A DNA stretch of 56,658 nt from JADHLN01 sp965658435 (lineage in GTDB: Bacteria; Pseudomonadota; Alphaproteobacteria; Rickettsiales; JABIRX01), in the NCBI GenBank assembly GCA_965658435.1, contig CBFHSE010000004.1, forward strand, positions 1 to 56,658, written 5' to 3'. The notes under the pieces were generated by a model. That model saw only the letters and a program-made list of their open reading frames with translations, was not told the origin of the DNA and ran no database searches. The number at the start of each line of letters is the position of its first letter. Position 1 is the first letter of the stretch. Below are positions 35,569 through 43,872 of this stretch, one piece after another. The translations under genes and the position numbers were made by a program.

Positions 35569-35966
35569 TTTCAAGTGATAATTTTAGAATATATTATGAA
35601 GATACTGATGCAGGAGGTGTTGTTTATTACGGTAATTATTTAAAATATGCTGAACGCTCACGTACAGAGTTTTTAAGAAAATTAGGAATAACGCATAAAA
35701 CTATTTTGGCAAAACACAAAATTTTATTTGTAATAAAAAATGTAGAAATGGAACTGTTAAAACCTGCAAGATTAGATGATTTAATTACTGTAAAAACAAA
35801 TATTTCAGAAATTGGGGGGGCGCAATTATGGATGGAGCAAAATATATATCTGGAAAATACAAAAATATGTTTTATAAAAGTTAGAGTAGTGATAGTTAAT
35901 GAAACATTAAGGCCGTCACCTATACCATTAGAAATTAAAACTTTATTGCATAAATGCTTAGATTAA
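35565..35966 (+). CDS. ybgC: YbgC-type acyl-CoA thioesterase
   Basis: A hotdog-fold thioesterase of the Tol-Pal associated family, 133 residues. The family signature is YYEDTDAGGVVYYGNYLKYAERSRTEFL, with the catalytic Asp in EDTDAGG. In most proteobacteria tolQ follows; here the next gene is a DUF2066 protein, overlapping by 13 bases. Confidence 0.92.
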   Translation: MISSDNFRIYYEDTDAGGVVYYGNYLKYAERSRTEFLRKLGITHKTILAKHKILFVIKNVEMELLKPARLDDLITVKTNISEIGGAQLWMEQNIYLENTKICFIKVRVVIVNETLRPSPIPLEIKTLLHKCLD

Positions 35967-37027
35967 TAATTATCATATCTATCAGTTTTATTAGCATTTT
36001 TAATGCTAAAGCAAATAAAGACACTAATATTGATCATGAAAAATTTACAGTTAAAAATATATCTGTAAATGAAGTAGGTTTAACCTCTGAAGAGGCAAGA
36101 AAAAAAGCAATAAATTATGCTCAAAAAACAGCTTTCAAGATTATGCTTGAAAGATTTTTTTCGGATCTAAAAGACCAAGAGTTTGAATTTGATCAAATTT
36201 TAAATATTGTTGAATCCATTGAATATAAAAGTGAAATTATAACTAACCAAAGCTATAAAGCATTACTAGATGTTAGCTTTGCACCAGAGCAAACTAAATT
36301 TTTTATAAATAATCATCTTTTGAATAAGAAAATAGGAAAATTATCAATATTAGTTATCCCTCTTTATGATGAAAATGGCATGATCAAACTATGGCAACAG
36401 GGAAATATTTGGTATGATGCTTGGCTAAGAGTAAAGCCAAGTCAGATTATAGATATAAAAACACTCACAGGTGATATAGATGATATGATGAATTTTAAAG
36501 TAAGTGAGTTAGATGGTATGAGCAAAGAAAAAATCGCAGAATTAGCAGAAAATTACCAAGTAGATGAAATAATTGTAGCGGATCTTAAATATTACTATCA
36601 AACCTTATCAGAAGAAGTTGAATTTAAAGCTTACCTTAAACAATTAGGTAATAAAGATAACACTATTCTAGTTGCAAAATCTGAAGGTATTAAAAATGAA
36701 AATCACAATAAACACCTAGATTACTTAGCAAAACGCATCACTGAAAATATTGAAAATGGCTGGATGAAATATAATGAAGAAACAGAGTCAGCAAATAAAC
36801 AAGTTTTTATTGTAAAGGTTAGTAATTTAGAGCAATTGCAAGAAATGCAGGAAAAACTTGAAAAATTAGATATTGTCTCAAATTTTAGAATAGATGCTTT
36901 TTCGGCTAGATATGCAAAAATAACAGTAGAATTCTTCGACAAACCTCTAGAAGTTATAGATTATCTTCAACAATTTGGTTTTAAAATAAGCAGAGAAAAA
37001 GAATTTGTAATTTTACAATTAAGGTAA
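35954..37027 (+). CDS. DUF2066 family exported protein
   Basis: A 357-residue protein with an N-terminal signal peptide (about 1-20, LIIIISISFISIFNAKA). The DUF2066 signature is seen in LTSEEARKKAINYAQKTAFKIMLERFF. It is otherwise rich in Lys and Glu with no enzymatic motif. Its function is unknown. It overlaps ybgC by 13 bases and precedes the AI-2E permease by 3 bases. Confidence 0.75.
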   Translation: MLRLIIIISISFISIFNAKANKDTNIDHEKFTVKNISVNEVGLTSEEARKKAINYAQKTAFKIMLERFFSDLKDQEFEFDQILNIVESIEYKSEIITNQSYKALLDVSFAPEQTKFFINNHLLNKKIGKLSILVIPLYDENGMIKLWQQGNIWYDAWLRVKPSQIIDIKTLTGDIDDMMNFKVSELDGMSKEKIAELAENYQVDEIIVADLKYYYQTLSEEVEFKAYLKQLGNKDNTILVAKSEGIKNENHNKHLDYLAKRITENIENGWMKYNEETESANKQVFIVKVSNLEQLQEMQEKLEKLDIVSNFRIDAFSARYAKITVEFFDKPLEVIDYLQQFGFKISREKEFVILQLR

Positions 37028-37030
37028 AAA

Positions 37031-38083
37031 ATGAGCATAATCGTAAAGATTATATCAATATTAACAATTTTATTAGTAACAATTTTATTTCTTAATGAAA
37101 TAAGCAATATTTTATTGCCATTTATAATAGGCATAATTATTGCTTATTTTCTTGATCCTGCTGCAGAAAAATTAGAAAAACTAAAATTTAGCAGAACGAG
37201 TGCAACTCTTGTTATATTATGTATATTTATATTCATAATATCATTATTTGCCTACATTATAGGACCGGTCTTATATTTGCAGACCAAAGCATTAATAGCT
37301 AAAATGCCTGATTACATTAATGGCATTGATCAAATTACAAAGCCATATTTAAATGATTTCTATAATAAAATAGGGTATAAAGAAGGAGGTAATTTTGGTT
37401 TATTAAAAGAAATATCTGAATTTAGTATTAAATTTTCTACAAATATTTTTAGTAATATATGGCAATCATCATTAAAATTTATTAACTTATTTGTTCTTAT
37501 TTTTATTGCTCCAATTGTCACATTTTATCTTTTAAGAGACTGGAATAAAATTGTTGTTAATATTGCTAATTTAATTCCAAAAAAAATAAAAAAAGAGACA
37601 TTTAAACAATTTAAGGAAATAGATAAAGTGCTATCTGGCTATATAAGAGGTCAAACAAATGTATGTATTATTTTAGGTATTTTTTATGCGATTTCATTGA
37701 CCGCTTTGGGGCTTAATTATGGTTTTCTAATAGGGTTTTTAACAGGAATATTTTCATTTATACCATATTTTGGTGTTTTTCTAGGGATGTTTATAGGTGT
37801 TGTTGTCGCGATTTTTCAATTTAACAGTCTAATACAAATATTAATAATATTATCAGTTTTTATAATTGGGCAATTTATTGAAGGTAATTTTATCACTCCA
37901 AAATTAGTTGGTAATAAAGTAGGTGTACACCCAGCTATTATTATTTTTGCATTGCTTTCTGGAGGAAGTCTTTTTGGTTTTATAGGAATATTATTTGCAA
38001 TTCCTGCCGTTGCAGTTATTGGTGTTTTAATAAGATTTGTTATAAAAAAATATTTACAATCAAAATATTTTTTAAATAAATAA
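37031..38083 (+). CDS. AI-2E family transporter (PerM-like)
   Basis: A 350-residue inner-membrane protein with about seven to eight helices in the typical pattern: two N-terminal helices (PFIIGIIIAYFLDPAAEKLE), a long soluble segment, then a C-terminal bundle with the family motif GYIRGQTNVCIILGIFYA and GQFIEGNFITPKLVGNKVGVHP. Some members export quorum-sensing or other small molecules, some act as ion antiporters; the substrate here is unknown. Confidence 0.9.
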   Translation: MSIIVKIISILTILLVTILFLNEISNILLPFIIGIIIAYFLDPAAEKLEKLKFSRTSATLVILCIFIFIISLFAYIIGPVLYLQTKALIAKMPDYINGIDQITKPYLNDFYNKIGYKEGGNFGLLKEISEFSIKFSTNIFSNIWQSSLKFINLFVLIFIAPIVTFYLLRDWNKIVVNIANLIPKKIKKETFKQFKEIDKVLSGYIRGQTNVCIILGIFYAISLTALGLNYGFLIGFLTGIFSFIPYFGVFLGMFIGVVVAIFQFNSLIQILIILSVFIIGQFIEGNFITPKLVGNKVGVHPAIIIFALLSGGSLFGFIGILFAIPAVAVIGVLIRFVIKKYLQSKYFLNK

Positions 38084-38108
38084 AATAATAATTAAATTTT
38101 GGTCTTTT

Positions 38109-38546
38109 ATGCAAAGAAAACTTATTCTAATATTTTTAATAGCTACATCATTAACTAATTGTACAAATTATTTAGCTAAAAAGCAGGAAATAACTAAGAA
38201 AAAAGAAGATTTAGTAGAATTTCCATTTGATTATAATGAATTGTCATATCCAATTGAACAGGTTTATACAATTGAAATTAGCTCTGAAAACTTGACAAGT
38301 TACAATGAACAACTTAATAAAATCCTTGAAAATGAATTTGACGGTAAGAAAATTAGTTATAAATCCAAAGATCAAAAGCTCAAATCAGAATTTGAACTTA
38401 AAGATTCTTTTAAAGTGATTGCTAAAAACTTATATTGCAGAGAATATTTTCAAACAGTAAGTTATAATGATGAAGAATTTGCTCACAATGGTGTTGCATG
38501 TAGAGTGGCACCAAAAATATGGAAAAATTTAACAAGTAAAAATTAA
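38109..38546 (+). CDS. Predicted lipoprotein of unknown function
   Basis: A 145-residue protein with a lipoprotein signal (MQRKLILIFLIATSLTNC, lipobox LTNC; acylated Cys at 18). The mature part is charged, with two Cys in the C-terminal half (LYCREYF and VACRVAP) that could form a disulfide. No family recognised. It lies between the AI-2E permease and fabI in the same direction. Confidence 0.75.
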   Translation: MQRKLILIFLIATSLTNCTNYLAKKQEITKKKEDLVEFPFDYNELSYPIEQVYTIEISSENLTSYNEQLNKILENEFDGKKISYKSKDQKLKSEFELKDSFKVIAKNLYCREYFQTVSYNDEEFAHNGVACRVAPKIWKNLTSKN

Positions 38547-38557
38547 AAGGTTATCTT

Positions 38558-39397
38558 ATGTCATTACAGGATGAAAAAATTTTTAAAGGAGACATCTTAA
38601 AAGGAAAAAAAGGACTAATAATGGGGGTAGCAAATGATAAATCAATTGCTTGGGGTATTGCAAAAGCAGCTCACGCCCAAGGAGCAGAATTAGCTTTCTC
38701 TTATCAAGGTGAAGTTTTAGAAAAAAGAGTTAAACCATTAGCTGAATCTATAAATTCTAAATTATTAGTTGAATGTGATGTAACAAATCAAGATTCCATA
38801 GATGCATTATTTGAAAAATTAAAATCTGAATGGGGATCAATTGATTTTGTAGTTCATGCAATAGCATATTCAGATAAAAACGAGTTAAAAGGCAGATATG
38901 TAGATACTAGTTTAGATAATTTTATGAAAACTATGCATATCTCATGTTTTTCTTTTACTGCAATTTCTAAAAAAGCATCTGAAATTATGAATAAAGGAGG
39001 AAGTTTGCTTACTCTAAGCTATTACGGAGCAGAAAAAGTTATGCCGCATTACAACGTAATGGGTGTAGCAAAATCAGCTTTAGAATCTAGCGTTAGATAT
39101 TTAGCTGCTGATCTTGGAAGAGATGATATAAGAGTAAATGCAATTTCTGCCGGACCTTTAAGAACATTAGCTGCAGCAGGAATAGGAGATTTTAGATATA
39201 TGTTAAAATGGAATGAGTATAACTCTCCCTTAAAAAGAAACGTAACTATAGCTGACGTTGGCAGAAGTGGTTTATATTTAATAAGTGAACTAAGTAGCGG
39301 AGTTACAGGAGAAATAATTTATGTTGATTCAGGATTTCATGTTGTTGGAATGAAAGCAATTGATGCTCCTGATTTAACTATTGTAAAAGATGAGTAA
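38558..39397 (+). CDS. fabI: Enoyl-[acyl-carrier-protein] reductase (NADH)
   Basis: Last step of each fatty-acid elongation round, cytoplasmic. A 279-residue short-chain dehydrogenase with the FabI nucleotide motif GVANDKSIAWGIAKAAHAQG, AFSYQGE, HAIAYSDK in place of the SDR NNAG motif, and the catalytic Tyr-x6-Lys in HYNVMGVAKSALE (Tyr about 165, Lys about 172), plus AISAGPLRTLAAAGI. It overlaps the DUF1189 gene by 8 bases. Confidence 0.95.
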   Translation: MSLQDEKIFKGDILKGKKGLIMGVANDKSIAWGIAKAAHAQGAELAFSYQGEVLEKRVKPLAESINSKLLVECDVTNQDSIDALFEKLKSEWGSIDFVVHAIAYSDKNELKGRYVDTSLDNFMKTMHISCFSFTAISKKASEIMNKGGSLLTLSYYGAEKVMPHYNVMGVAKSALESSVRYLAADLGRDDIRVNAISAGPLRTLAAAGIGDFRYMLKWNEYNSPLKRNVTIADVGRSGLYLISELSSGVTGEIIYVDSGFHVVGMKAIDAPDLTIVKDE

Positions 39398-40298
39398 AGA
39401 TAAAAATTTTACAAAATATAACAATCATATTTTCAGAATATTTTATTCTTTTTTCAAACCTGAATTTTATCAATATGTCGCTTATCAGCAAAAAGGCTAT
39501 GGCCTAAAAACAATTATTTTAATATTATTTTTCTCATTTTTTATTCCAACATTAATAATTTATAAGTCATTTTCTACATTTGACTTTGTCAATAGTAAGA
39601 ATGAGAAAGTGATTCAAATTAGAGATTCGTTATCTAATTTTCCGAAGATAAAAATAATATCAGGTAAATTAGATAATAAAGAAAACCCAATATTACCTAT
39701 AGTTATTAATGGTGCACAAGAAGATAAAAATCTTATTACACTTGATCCAGATAAAAACTCATTAATAGCAACAAATTCTTTGATTTTATTTTCTAAAGAG
39801 GGAGTATTTTTTGATAGTATAGAAATAATATCATATCTACTAAGTGTTTTTGGTTATAATAATATTCCAATAAATAGAATGAATATTGAGGCAAGCTTTA
39901 TAAATTATAGTAAAGAAAATATTACAATTGATAATAATTCAGTTGAAAACACTATACAACTCTATGTGAATAATTTAGGTAGAAATTTACTATTTTCAGT
40001 TCTACCTATAACATTTATAATAAGTATTTTATTAAAAGTAATTGAGATACTTGCTCTCTCATTAGTTACAAGCATATTATTAAAAAGAAAAAAGCTAGCA
40101 TATTCATATAAAAAAATATTTGCCATAACTACTGCTGCTCTAATCCCAACATTATTTCTAAAGTCAATAGATGCTGTTAGCATGTGGTCTTCAAATATAA
40201 TAGGCAATTCTGAATATGGAGGTTTAATGATTTTAGCAATTAATTTTTACTTTATTTATTTTGCAGTATCATCAATTGCAAAAGTAAAATCTAATTAA
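39390..40298 (+). CDS. DUF1189-like membrane protein
   Basis: A 302-residue protein with one N-terminal helix (about 46-66), a periplasmic domain of about 120 residues and three to four C-terminal helices (about 200-300). The opening IFYSFFKPEFYQYVAYQQKG is the type of motif I associate with DUF1189 proteins (short cytoplasmic S-F-Y-x-P-x-F-Y element). Its function is unknown. It overlaps the end of the convergent prfB by 8 bases. Confidence 0.7.
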   Translation: MSKDKNFTKYNNHIFRIFYSFFKPEFYQYVAYQQKGYGLKTIILILFFSFFIPTLIIYKSFSTFDFVNSKNEKVIQIRDSLSNFPKIKIISGKLDNKENPILPIVINGAQEDKNLITLDPDKNSLIATNSLILFSKEGVFFDSIEIISYLLSVFGYNNIPINRMNIEASFINYSKENITIDNNSVENTIQLYVNNLGRNLLFSVLPITFIISILLKVIEILALSLVTSILLKRKKLAYSYKKIFAITTAALIPTLFLKSIDAVSMWSSNIIGNSEYGGLMILAINFYFIYFAVSSIAKVKSN

Positions 40299-41377
40299 TA
40301 ATAAGAACTGAATTAATAATCTCGTCAATATCACCATCTAAAACAGCTTGTATATTTGAGGTTTCGTAATTTGAACGTAAATCTTTTACCATTTGATATG
40401 GCTGTAATATGTAAGATCTAATTTGATTACCCCAGCCAATATCAGTTTTTGCAGAATTTTGCTTTTCTTCATCCTGTTGTTTTTTTCTTATTTCTAGCTC
40501 ATAAAGTCGAGATTTAAGCATTTTAAATGCCTCCTCTCGATTTTTATGTTGTGAACGTGAATTTTGGCATTGAACAACAATATTTGTTGGTAAATGAGTT
40601 ATTCTTATAGCAGAATCTGTTTTATTAACATGTTGTCCTCCAGCTCCTGAAGATCTGTAAGTATCTATTCTAAGATCTTTATCAGCTATTTCTATTTTTA
40701 TTTCCTCATCAATCTCTGGATAGACCCAAACACTTGCAAAGCTCGTCATTCTTTTGCCATTTGAGTTAAAAGGGGATATTCTTACTAATCTATGTACACC
40801 AGATTCATTTTTTAAAAAACCATATGCGTTAAGAGCTGAGATTTTAATGGTAACAGATTTAATGCCAACCTCATCTCCTTTTTGCTCATCAAGTATTTCA
40901 GTTTTAAAACCACGAAGATCTGCAAATCTTATATACATTCTAAGGAGCATTTCTGCCCAATCATGACTTTCTGTTCCTCCAGCTCCTGGGTGTATCTCAA
41001 GAAAACAATTATTAGAATCCGCATCACCAGAGAAAAGTGCTTCAATTTTGAATAAAACACTATCTTTTAGAATAATTTTAAACTGTTTTTCTATTTCTAT
41101 TAGGCTATCAGGGTCTGAATCACCCTTTGATAGTTCATATAATTCTTTATAATCAGTAAAATTACTCTCTAAACTTAATAATCTATTTAGTTTTTTTGAA
41201 ATATTATCTTTATTTTGCAGAGTTTTTTTTGCAAAATCATGGTTATCCCATAAATGAGATTCCGATATTGTTTTTTCTAATTGATCCAATTCTTTTTTTA
41301 AGGTTTCGGGGTCAAAGATACCCTCTTAAAATTTTAAGATTACTGCTTATTTCTTCAATTATTTCTGATATATTCAT
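40291..41377 (-). CDS. prfB: Peptide chain release factor 2, with programmed +1 frameshift
   Basis: Recognises UAA and UGA stops and releases the peptide. The gene is in two frames. ATG at 41377 opens 21 codons (MNISEIIEEISSNLKILRGYL) ending in CTT, then UGA at 41312-41314. A +1 shift at CTT-TGA-C continues with DPETLKKELDQL to 40291, giving about 361 residues, the normal RF2 length. The stop-recognition motif SPF (RISPFNSNGKRMTS) and the GGQ motif (SSGAGGQHVNKTDSAIRITH) are intact. Calling the gene from the TTG at 41289 would lose the first part. High levels of RF2 terminate at the internal UGA, giving autoregulation. Confidence 0.95.
41311..41326 (-). promoter_or_regulatory. prfB: RF2 programmed frameshift site
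   Basis: On the minus strand the bases read AGAGGGTATCTTTGAC: a Shine-Dalgarno-like AGAGGG, a three-base spacer, the slippery CTT and the UGA followed by C. This is almost the canonical AGGGGG-TAT-CTT-TGA-C signal of prfB. The UGA-C context is a poor terminator, which favours the shift. Confidence 0.93.
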
Positions 41378-41405
41378 AAAAAACCATCATTGCAGATAAA
41401 TGAAA

Positions 41406-41481
<76 letters not shown>

Positions 41482-41504
41482 ATTTCAAAAAAAGTTAGGA
41501 GGCC

Positions 41505-41533
41505 TTTATAAAAATTATACCTCTGTTTGTCAA
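41505..41533 (-). promoter_or_regulatory. Promoter of tRNA-Ile
   Basis: On the minus strand: perfect TTGACA (41528-41533), 17-base spacer, TATAAA (41505-41510). The tRNA 5' end is at 41481, about 24 bases below the -10. A GC-rich GGCCTCC patch follows the -10, which could act as a discriminator. Confidence 0.7.
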
Positions 41534-41535
41534 GG

Positions 41536-41565
41536 TTGACATTTATTTTATATTTTTAATAATCT
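41536..41565 (+). promoter_or_regulatory. Promoter of the lipoprotein gene at 41586
   Basis: Perfect TTGACA at 41536-41541, then an 18-base AT-rich spacer and TAATCT at 41560-41565, 20 bases before the ATG. Its -35 lies back to back with that of tRNA-Ile, two bases apart. Confidence 0.45.
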
Positions 41566-41585
41566 AAATAAATAATGGTAGATTT

Positions 41586-42149
41586 ATGAAAAACTTAACA
41601 ATCCTTGCTTTATTAATTATTTTTTCAGCATGCAGCAAGCCAACAATACAAGAAAAAACACAGTTGGATCTTCCAAGCTGGGTAATTAATCCAAATATTG
41701 AAGGTAAAATTTCTGCAGTAGGTATTGCACCAAAAAGCAAAGGGGGATTACAAATACAGATACCTCAAGCTGAAGCAGATGCAAGAGCTAATATCGCTGC
41801 AATAATACAAACCGAAGTATCAAGAATAACTAAAAATGCTATTAGATCGGCAAAAATATCAGATATTGAAGAATTTGATAATATATTCAGTCAAGCTACT
41901 AGAAATCTTGTTAAAAAATTCCCTTTATCTGGAAGCAAAAGAGTTAACATGTATAAAGATAATAACGATGGAAGTCTTTATATTCAGATGGCTCTGGATA
42001 GAGCTTTAGTAAAAAACTATTTTAATGAAAATCAGAAAATATTAGAAGAGCAAATTAAAAAAGCTTCTTCCAAACAAGACTATATTAATAAAGCGTCAAA
42101 AGCTGTAGAAAAATTATATAATGATTTAGATAAGCAGATAGATGATTAA
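41586..42149 (+). CDS. LPP20-family lipoprotein
   Basis: A 187-residue lipoprotein (signal MKNLTILALLIIFSAC, lipobox FSAC). The mature protein has the LPP20/FlgP-type domain: LPSWVINPNIEGKISAVGIA, then the repeated Ala pattern AEADARANIAAIIQTEVSRI, a variable helix and SLYIQMALDRALVKNYF. In Vibrio, FlgP forms a ring around the flagellar base; in Helicobacter, Lpp20 is an outer-membrane antigen. No flagellar gene is in this window, so the role is open. It is the first gene of a lipoprotein run: the next one overlaps by 8 bases. Confidence 0.8.
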   Translation: MKNLTILALLIIFSACSKPTIQEKTQLDLPSWVINPNIEGKISAVGIAPKSKGGLQIQIPQAEADARANIAAIIQTEVSRITKNAIRSAKISDIEEFDNIFSQATRNLVKKFPLSGSKRVNMYKDNNDGSLYIQMALDRALVKNYFNENQKILEEQIKKASSKQDYINKASKAVEKLYNDLDKQIDD

Positions 42150-42282
42150 TAAAATTTTTTACTTAATATTCCCTTTTTTATTAGCGTGCACACCGAATAA
42201 TAAAGATAATTACAAGGAAATTCATAAACAAAAAATTAAACAAGAATTTAAAGATTTATATAAGGAATTAGATGAAAATTAA
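42142..42282 (+). CDS. Very small lipoprotein (46 residues)
   Basis: Starts ATG inside the end of the preceding gene and ends TAA at 42280-42282. The product has a lipoprotein signal (MINKIFYLIFPFLLAC, lipobox LLAC) and a charged helical mature part of about 31 residues, mostly Lys, Asn, Glu. Overlaps of 8 and 11 bases with its neighbours, and the clean lipobox, support a real gene. No family recognised. Confidence 0.65.
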   Translation: MINKIFYLIFPFLLACTPNNKDNYKEIHKQKIKQEFKDLYKELDEN

Positions 42283-42466
42283 AAAAGCAAACTTACTATT
42301 TTTAATAGTGTTTTTTCTGCTTTCTAATTGCAGTTTTGGTAATAAAAATATTATTTTAACTTCAAATAACCAAGTTAAAACAAAATATTTTACAAATAAT
42401 AACCCTATAGAAAACAAATATTTTATTGATTCTAAATCTTTAATTGAAAATCTGATAATTAATTAG
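42272..42466 (+). CDS. Small lipoprotein (64 residues)
   Basis: Overlaps the previous small gene by 11 bases. It has a lipoprotein signal MKIKKANLLFLIVFFLLSNC (lipobox LSNC) and an Asn/Lys-rich mature part with the repeated pattern KTKYFTNNNPIENKYFIDS, without a known motif. The 3' end overlaps folP, which comes from the other side, by 8 bases. Third of three consecutive lipoprotein genes. Confidence 0.6.
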   Translation: MKIKKANLLFLIVFFLLSNCSFGNKNIILTSNNQVKTKYFTNNNPIENKYFIDSKSLIENLIIN

Positions 42467-43265
42467 ATTTATTAGCAAAATTCATAAAATTTTTAATTAT
42501 AAACATAGTTAATCTAACATTATGAACTCTAATATAATCACAATTATCATAAATTTTGGAGGCCATTATCGCGGTTAAGCTATCTCTATCTACTTCATTC
42601 ATTGGCTCAAATTCATTTAAAAATGATTTTCTGGAATGACCTACATAGATTTTATGGTCAATATCTTTAAATTCCTCCAGCCTACTCAATATCTCAAGAG
42701 ATTGCTTAGCATCTTTACCAAATCCAATTCCTACATCAAATATAATGTTATTCTTTTTAATCCCACAAGACATTAATAAATCTGATTTTTTAGCTAACCA
42801 TCCCTTTAAATTTTCAATAACATCTATAGCTTTAGGAAGTATAATGTTTTTATCTGCTGGTATGCCTAAATTGTGCGAAATAATAATTGGTAAATTAGCG
42901 TTGGCAACTATATTAATTATTTCAGGATCGCTCTCACAAGCTGAAACATCATTGATATAATCAACACCAAGTTCAATGGCTTTTTTAGCAGTTAAAGAGT
43001 TTCTAGTATCAATACTTACCTTCTTTTTTTTCCCATGAATTAATTTAATTAATTTAGGTAAAATATAATTAAGCCTATCCCATTCTTGCTTTTGTGAAAT
43101 TGCCTTAGCGTTTGGTCTTGTTGATTCAGCACCTATATCAATTATATCTGCTCCATCTGCAATTAAGGTGATAGCTTGAGTAAATGCAGAATCTATATTT
43201 ACATATCTTCCTCCATCTGAAAATGAATCAGGGGTAATGTTAAGTATTCCTACTATTTTTGCCAT
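42459..43265 (-). CDS. folP: Dihydropteroate synthase
   Basis: Joins 6-hydroxymethyl-dihydropterin diphosphate with p-aminobenzoate in folate synthesis; target of sulfonamides. The 268-residue TIM barrel begins VGILNITPDSFSDGGRYVN and has GADIIDIGAESTRPNA, VSIDTRN, INDVSACESDPEI, FDVGIGFGKDAKQSLEIL and YVGHSRKSF, and ends in YIRVHNVRLT. It follows folK immediately: folK ends at 43266 and folP starts at 43265. Confidence 0.95.
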   Translation of the reverse strand: MAKIVGILNITPDSFSDGGRYVNIDSAFTQAITLIADGADIIDIGAESTRPNAKAISQKQEWDRLNYILPKLIKLIHGKKKKVSIDTRNSLTAKKAIELGVDYINDVSACESDPEIINIVANANLPIIISHNLGIPADKNIILPKAIDVIENLKGWLAKKSDLLMSCGIKKNNIIFDVGIGFGKDAKQSLEILSRLEEFKDIDHKIYVGHSRKSFLNEFEPMNEVDRDSLTAIMASKIYDNCDYIRVHNVRLTMFIIKNFMNFANKSN

Positions 43266-43802
43266 TTAGGTTATATCGTCAATTTTATAATTAGTTTTTT
43301 TAATTTTATTTTTCATAATATCTACCTCTAGAATTATTTCTTCAAGTTTTTTTTGAAAAAATAATCCTTGCACAGGATAATTCCAGTCAGGATATATTTC
43401 TAATGCTGGTATGAGGGCAAAATCTCTTTTTAAAAATTCACTATGAGGAATGGTAAGTTCTTGTGAGCAAGTTACAACATCGCCAAATGCAAGTATATCA
43501 ATGTCAATTTCTCTAGGTGACCATATACCTCTATCCTTTCTACCAATGTTACTTTCTATAATTTTAATTTCTTTTAGAAGATCTTCAGGCTTTAAGGAGC
43601 ATAATCCAGTTATAGCAATATTTAAAAATTTTTTTTGCCAATCATCAGGTGCCCCGTTAGGAATTAAAGCTTCTGATTCATATATTGAAGATATTGTAAT
43701 ATTCGTAATTAATGAGCGTGACGTTAATAATTTAATTGCATTTTGCAAATAACAAATTCTATCACCTAGATTGGTACCTATTCCAAGAATAATTTTATGC
43801 AC
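43266..43802 (-). CDS. folK: 2-amino-4-hydroxy-6-hydroxymethyldihydropteridine diphosphokinase
   Basis: Transfers diphosphate from ATP to hydroxymethyl-dihydropterin, the step before FolP. The 178-residue protein has ILGIGTNLGDRICYLQNAI, YESEALI, the substrate loop with KKFLNIAI, and the metal-binding signature RDRGIWSPREIDIDILAFGD (KDRGxWxPRxIDIDIL type), then IPHSEFLKRDFALIPAL. It is divergent from aroC across a 70-base gap and in operon with folP. Confidence 0.94.
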   Translation of the reverse strand: MHKIILGIGTNLGDRICYLQNAIKLLTSRSLITNITISSIYESEALIPNGAPDDWQKKFLNIAITGLCSLKPEDLLKEIKIIESNIGRKDRGIWSPREIDIDILAFGDVVTCSQELTIPHSEFLKRDFALIPALEIYPDWNYPVQGLFFQKKLEEIILEVDIMKNKIKKTNYKIDDIT

Positions 43803-43872
43803 TTTATTTTTGCTTTTTTAATAATAATTTTGTAACCTTAATATATTGTTTATCTACAAATAGAAAGTTAAT

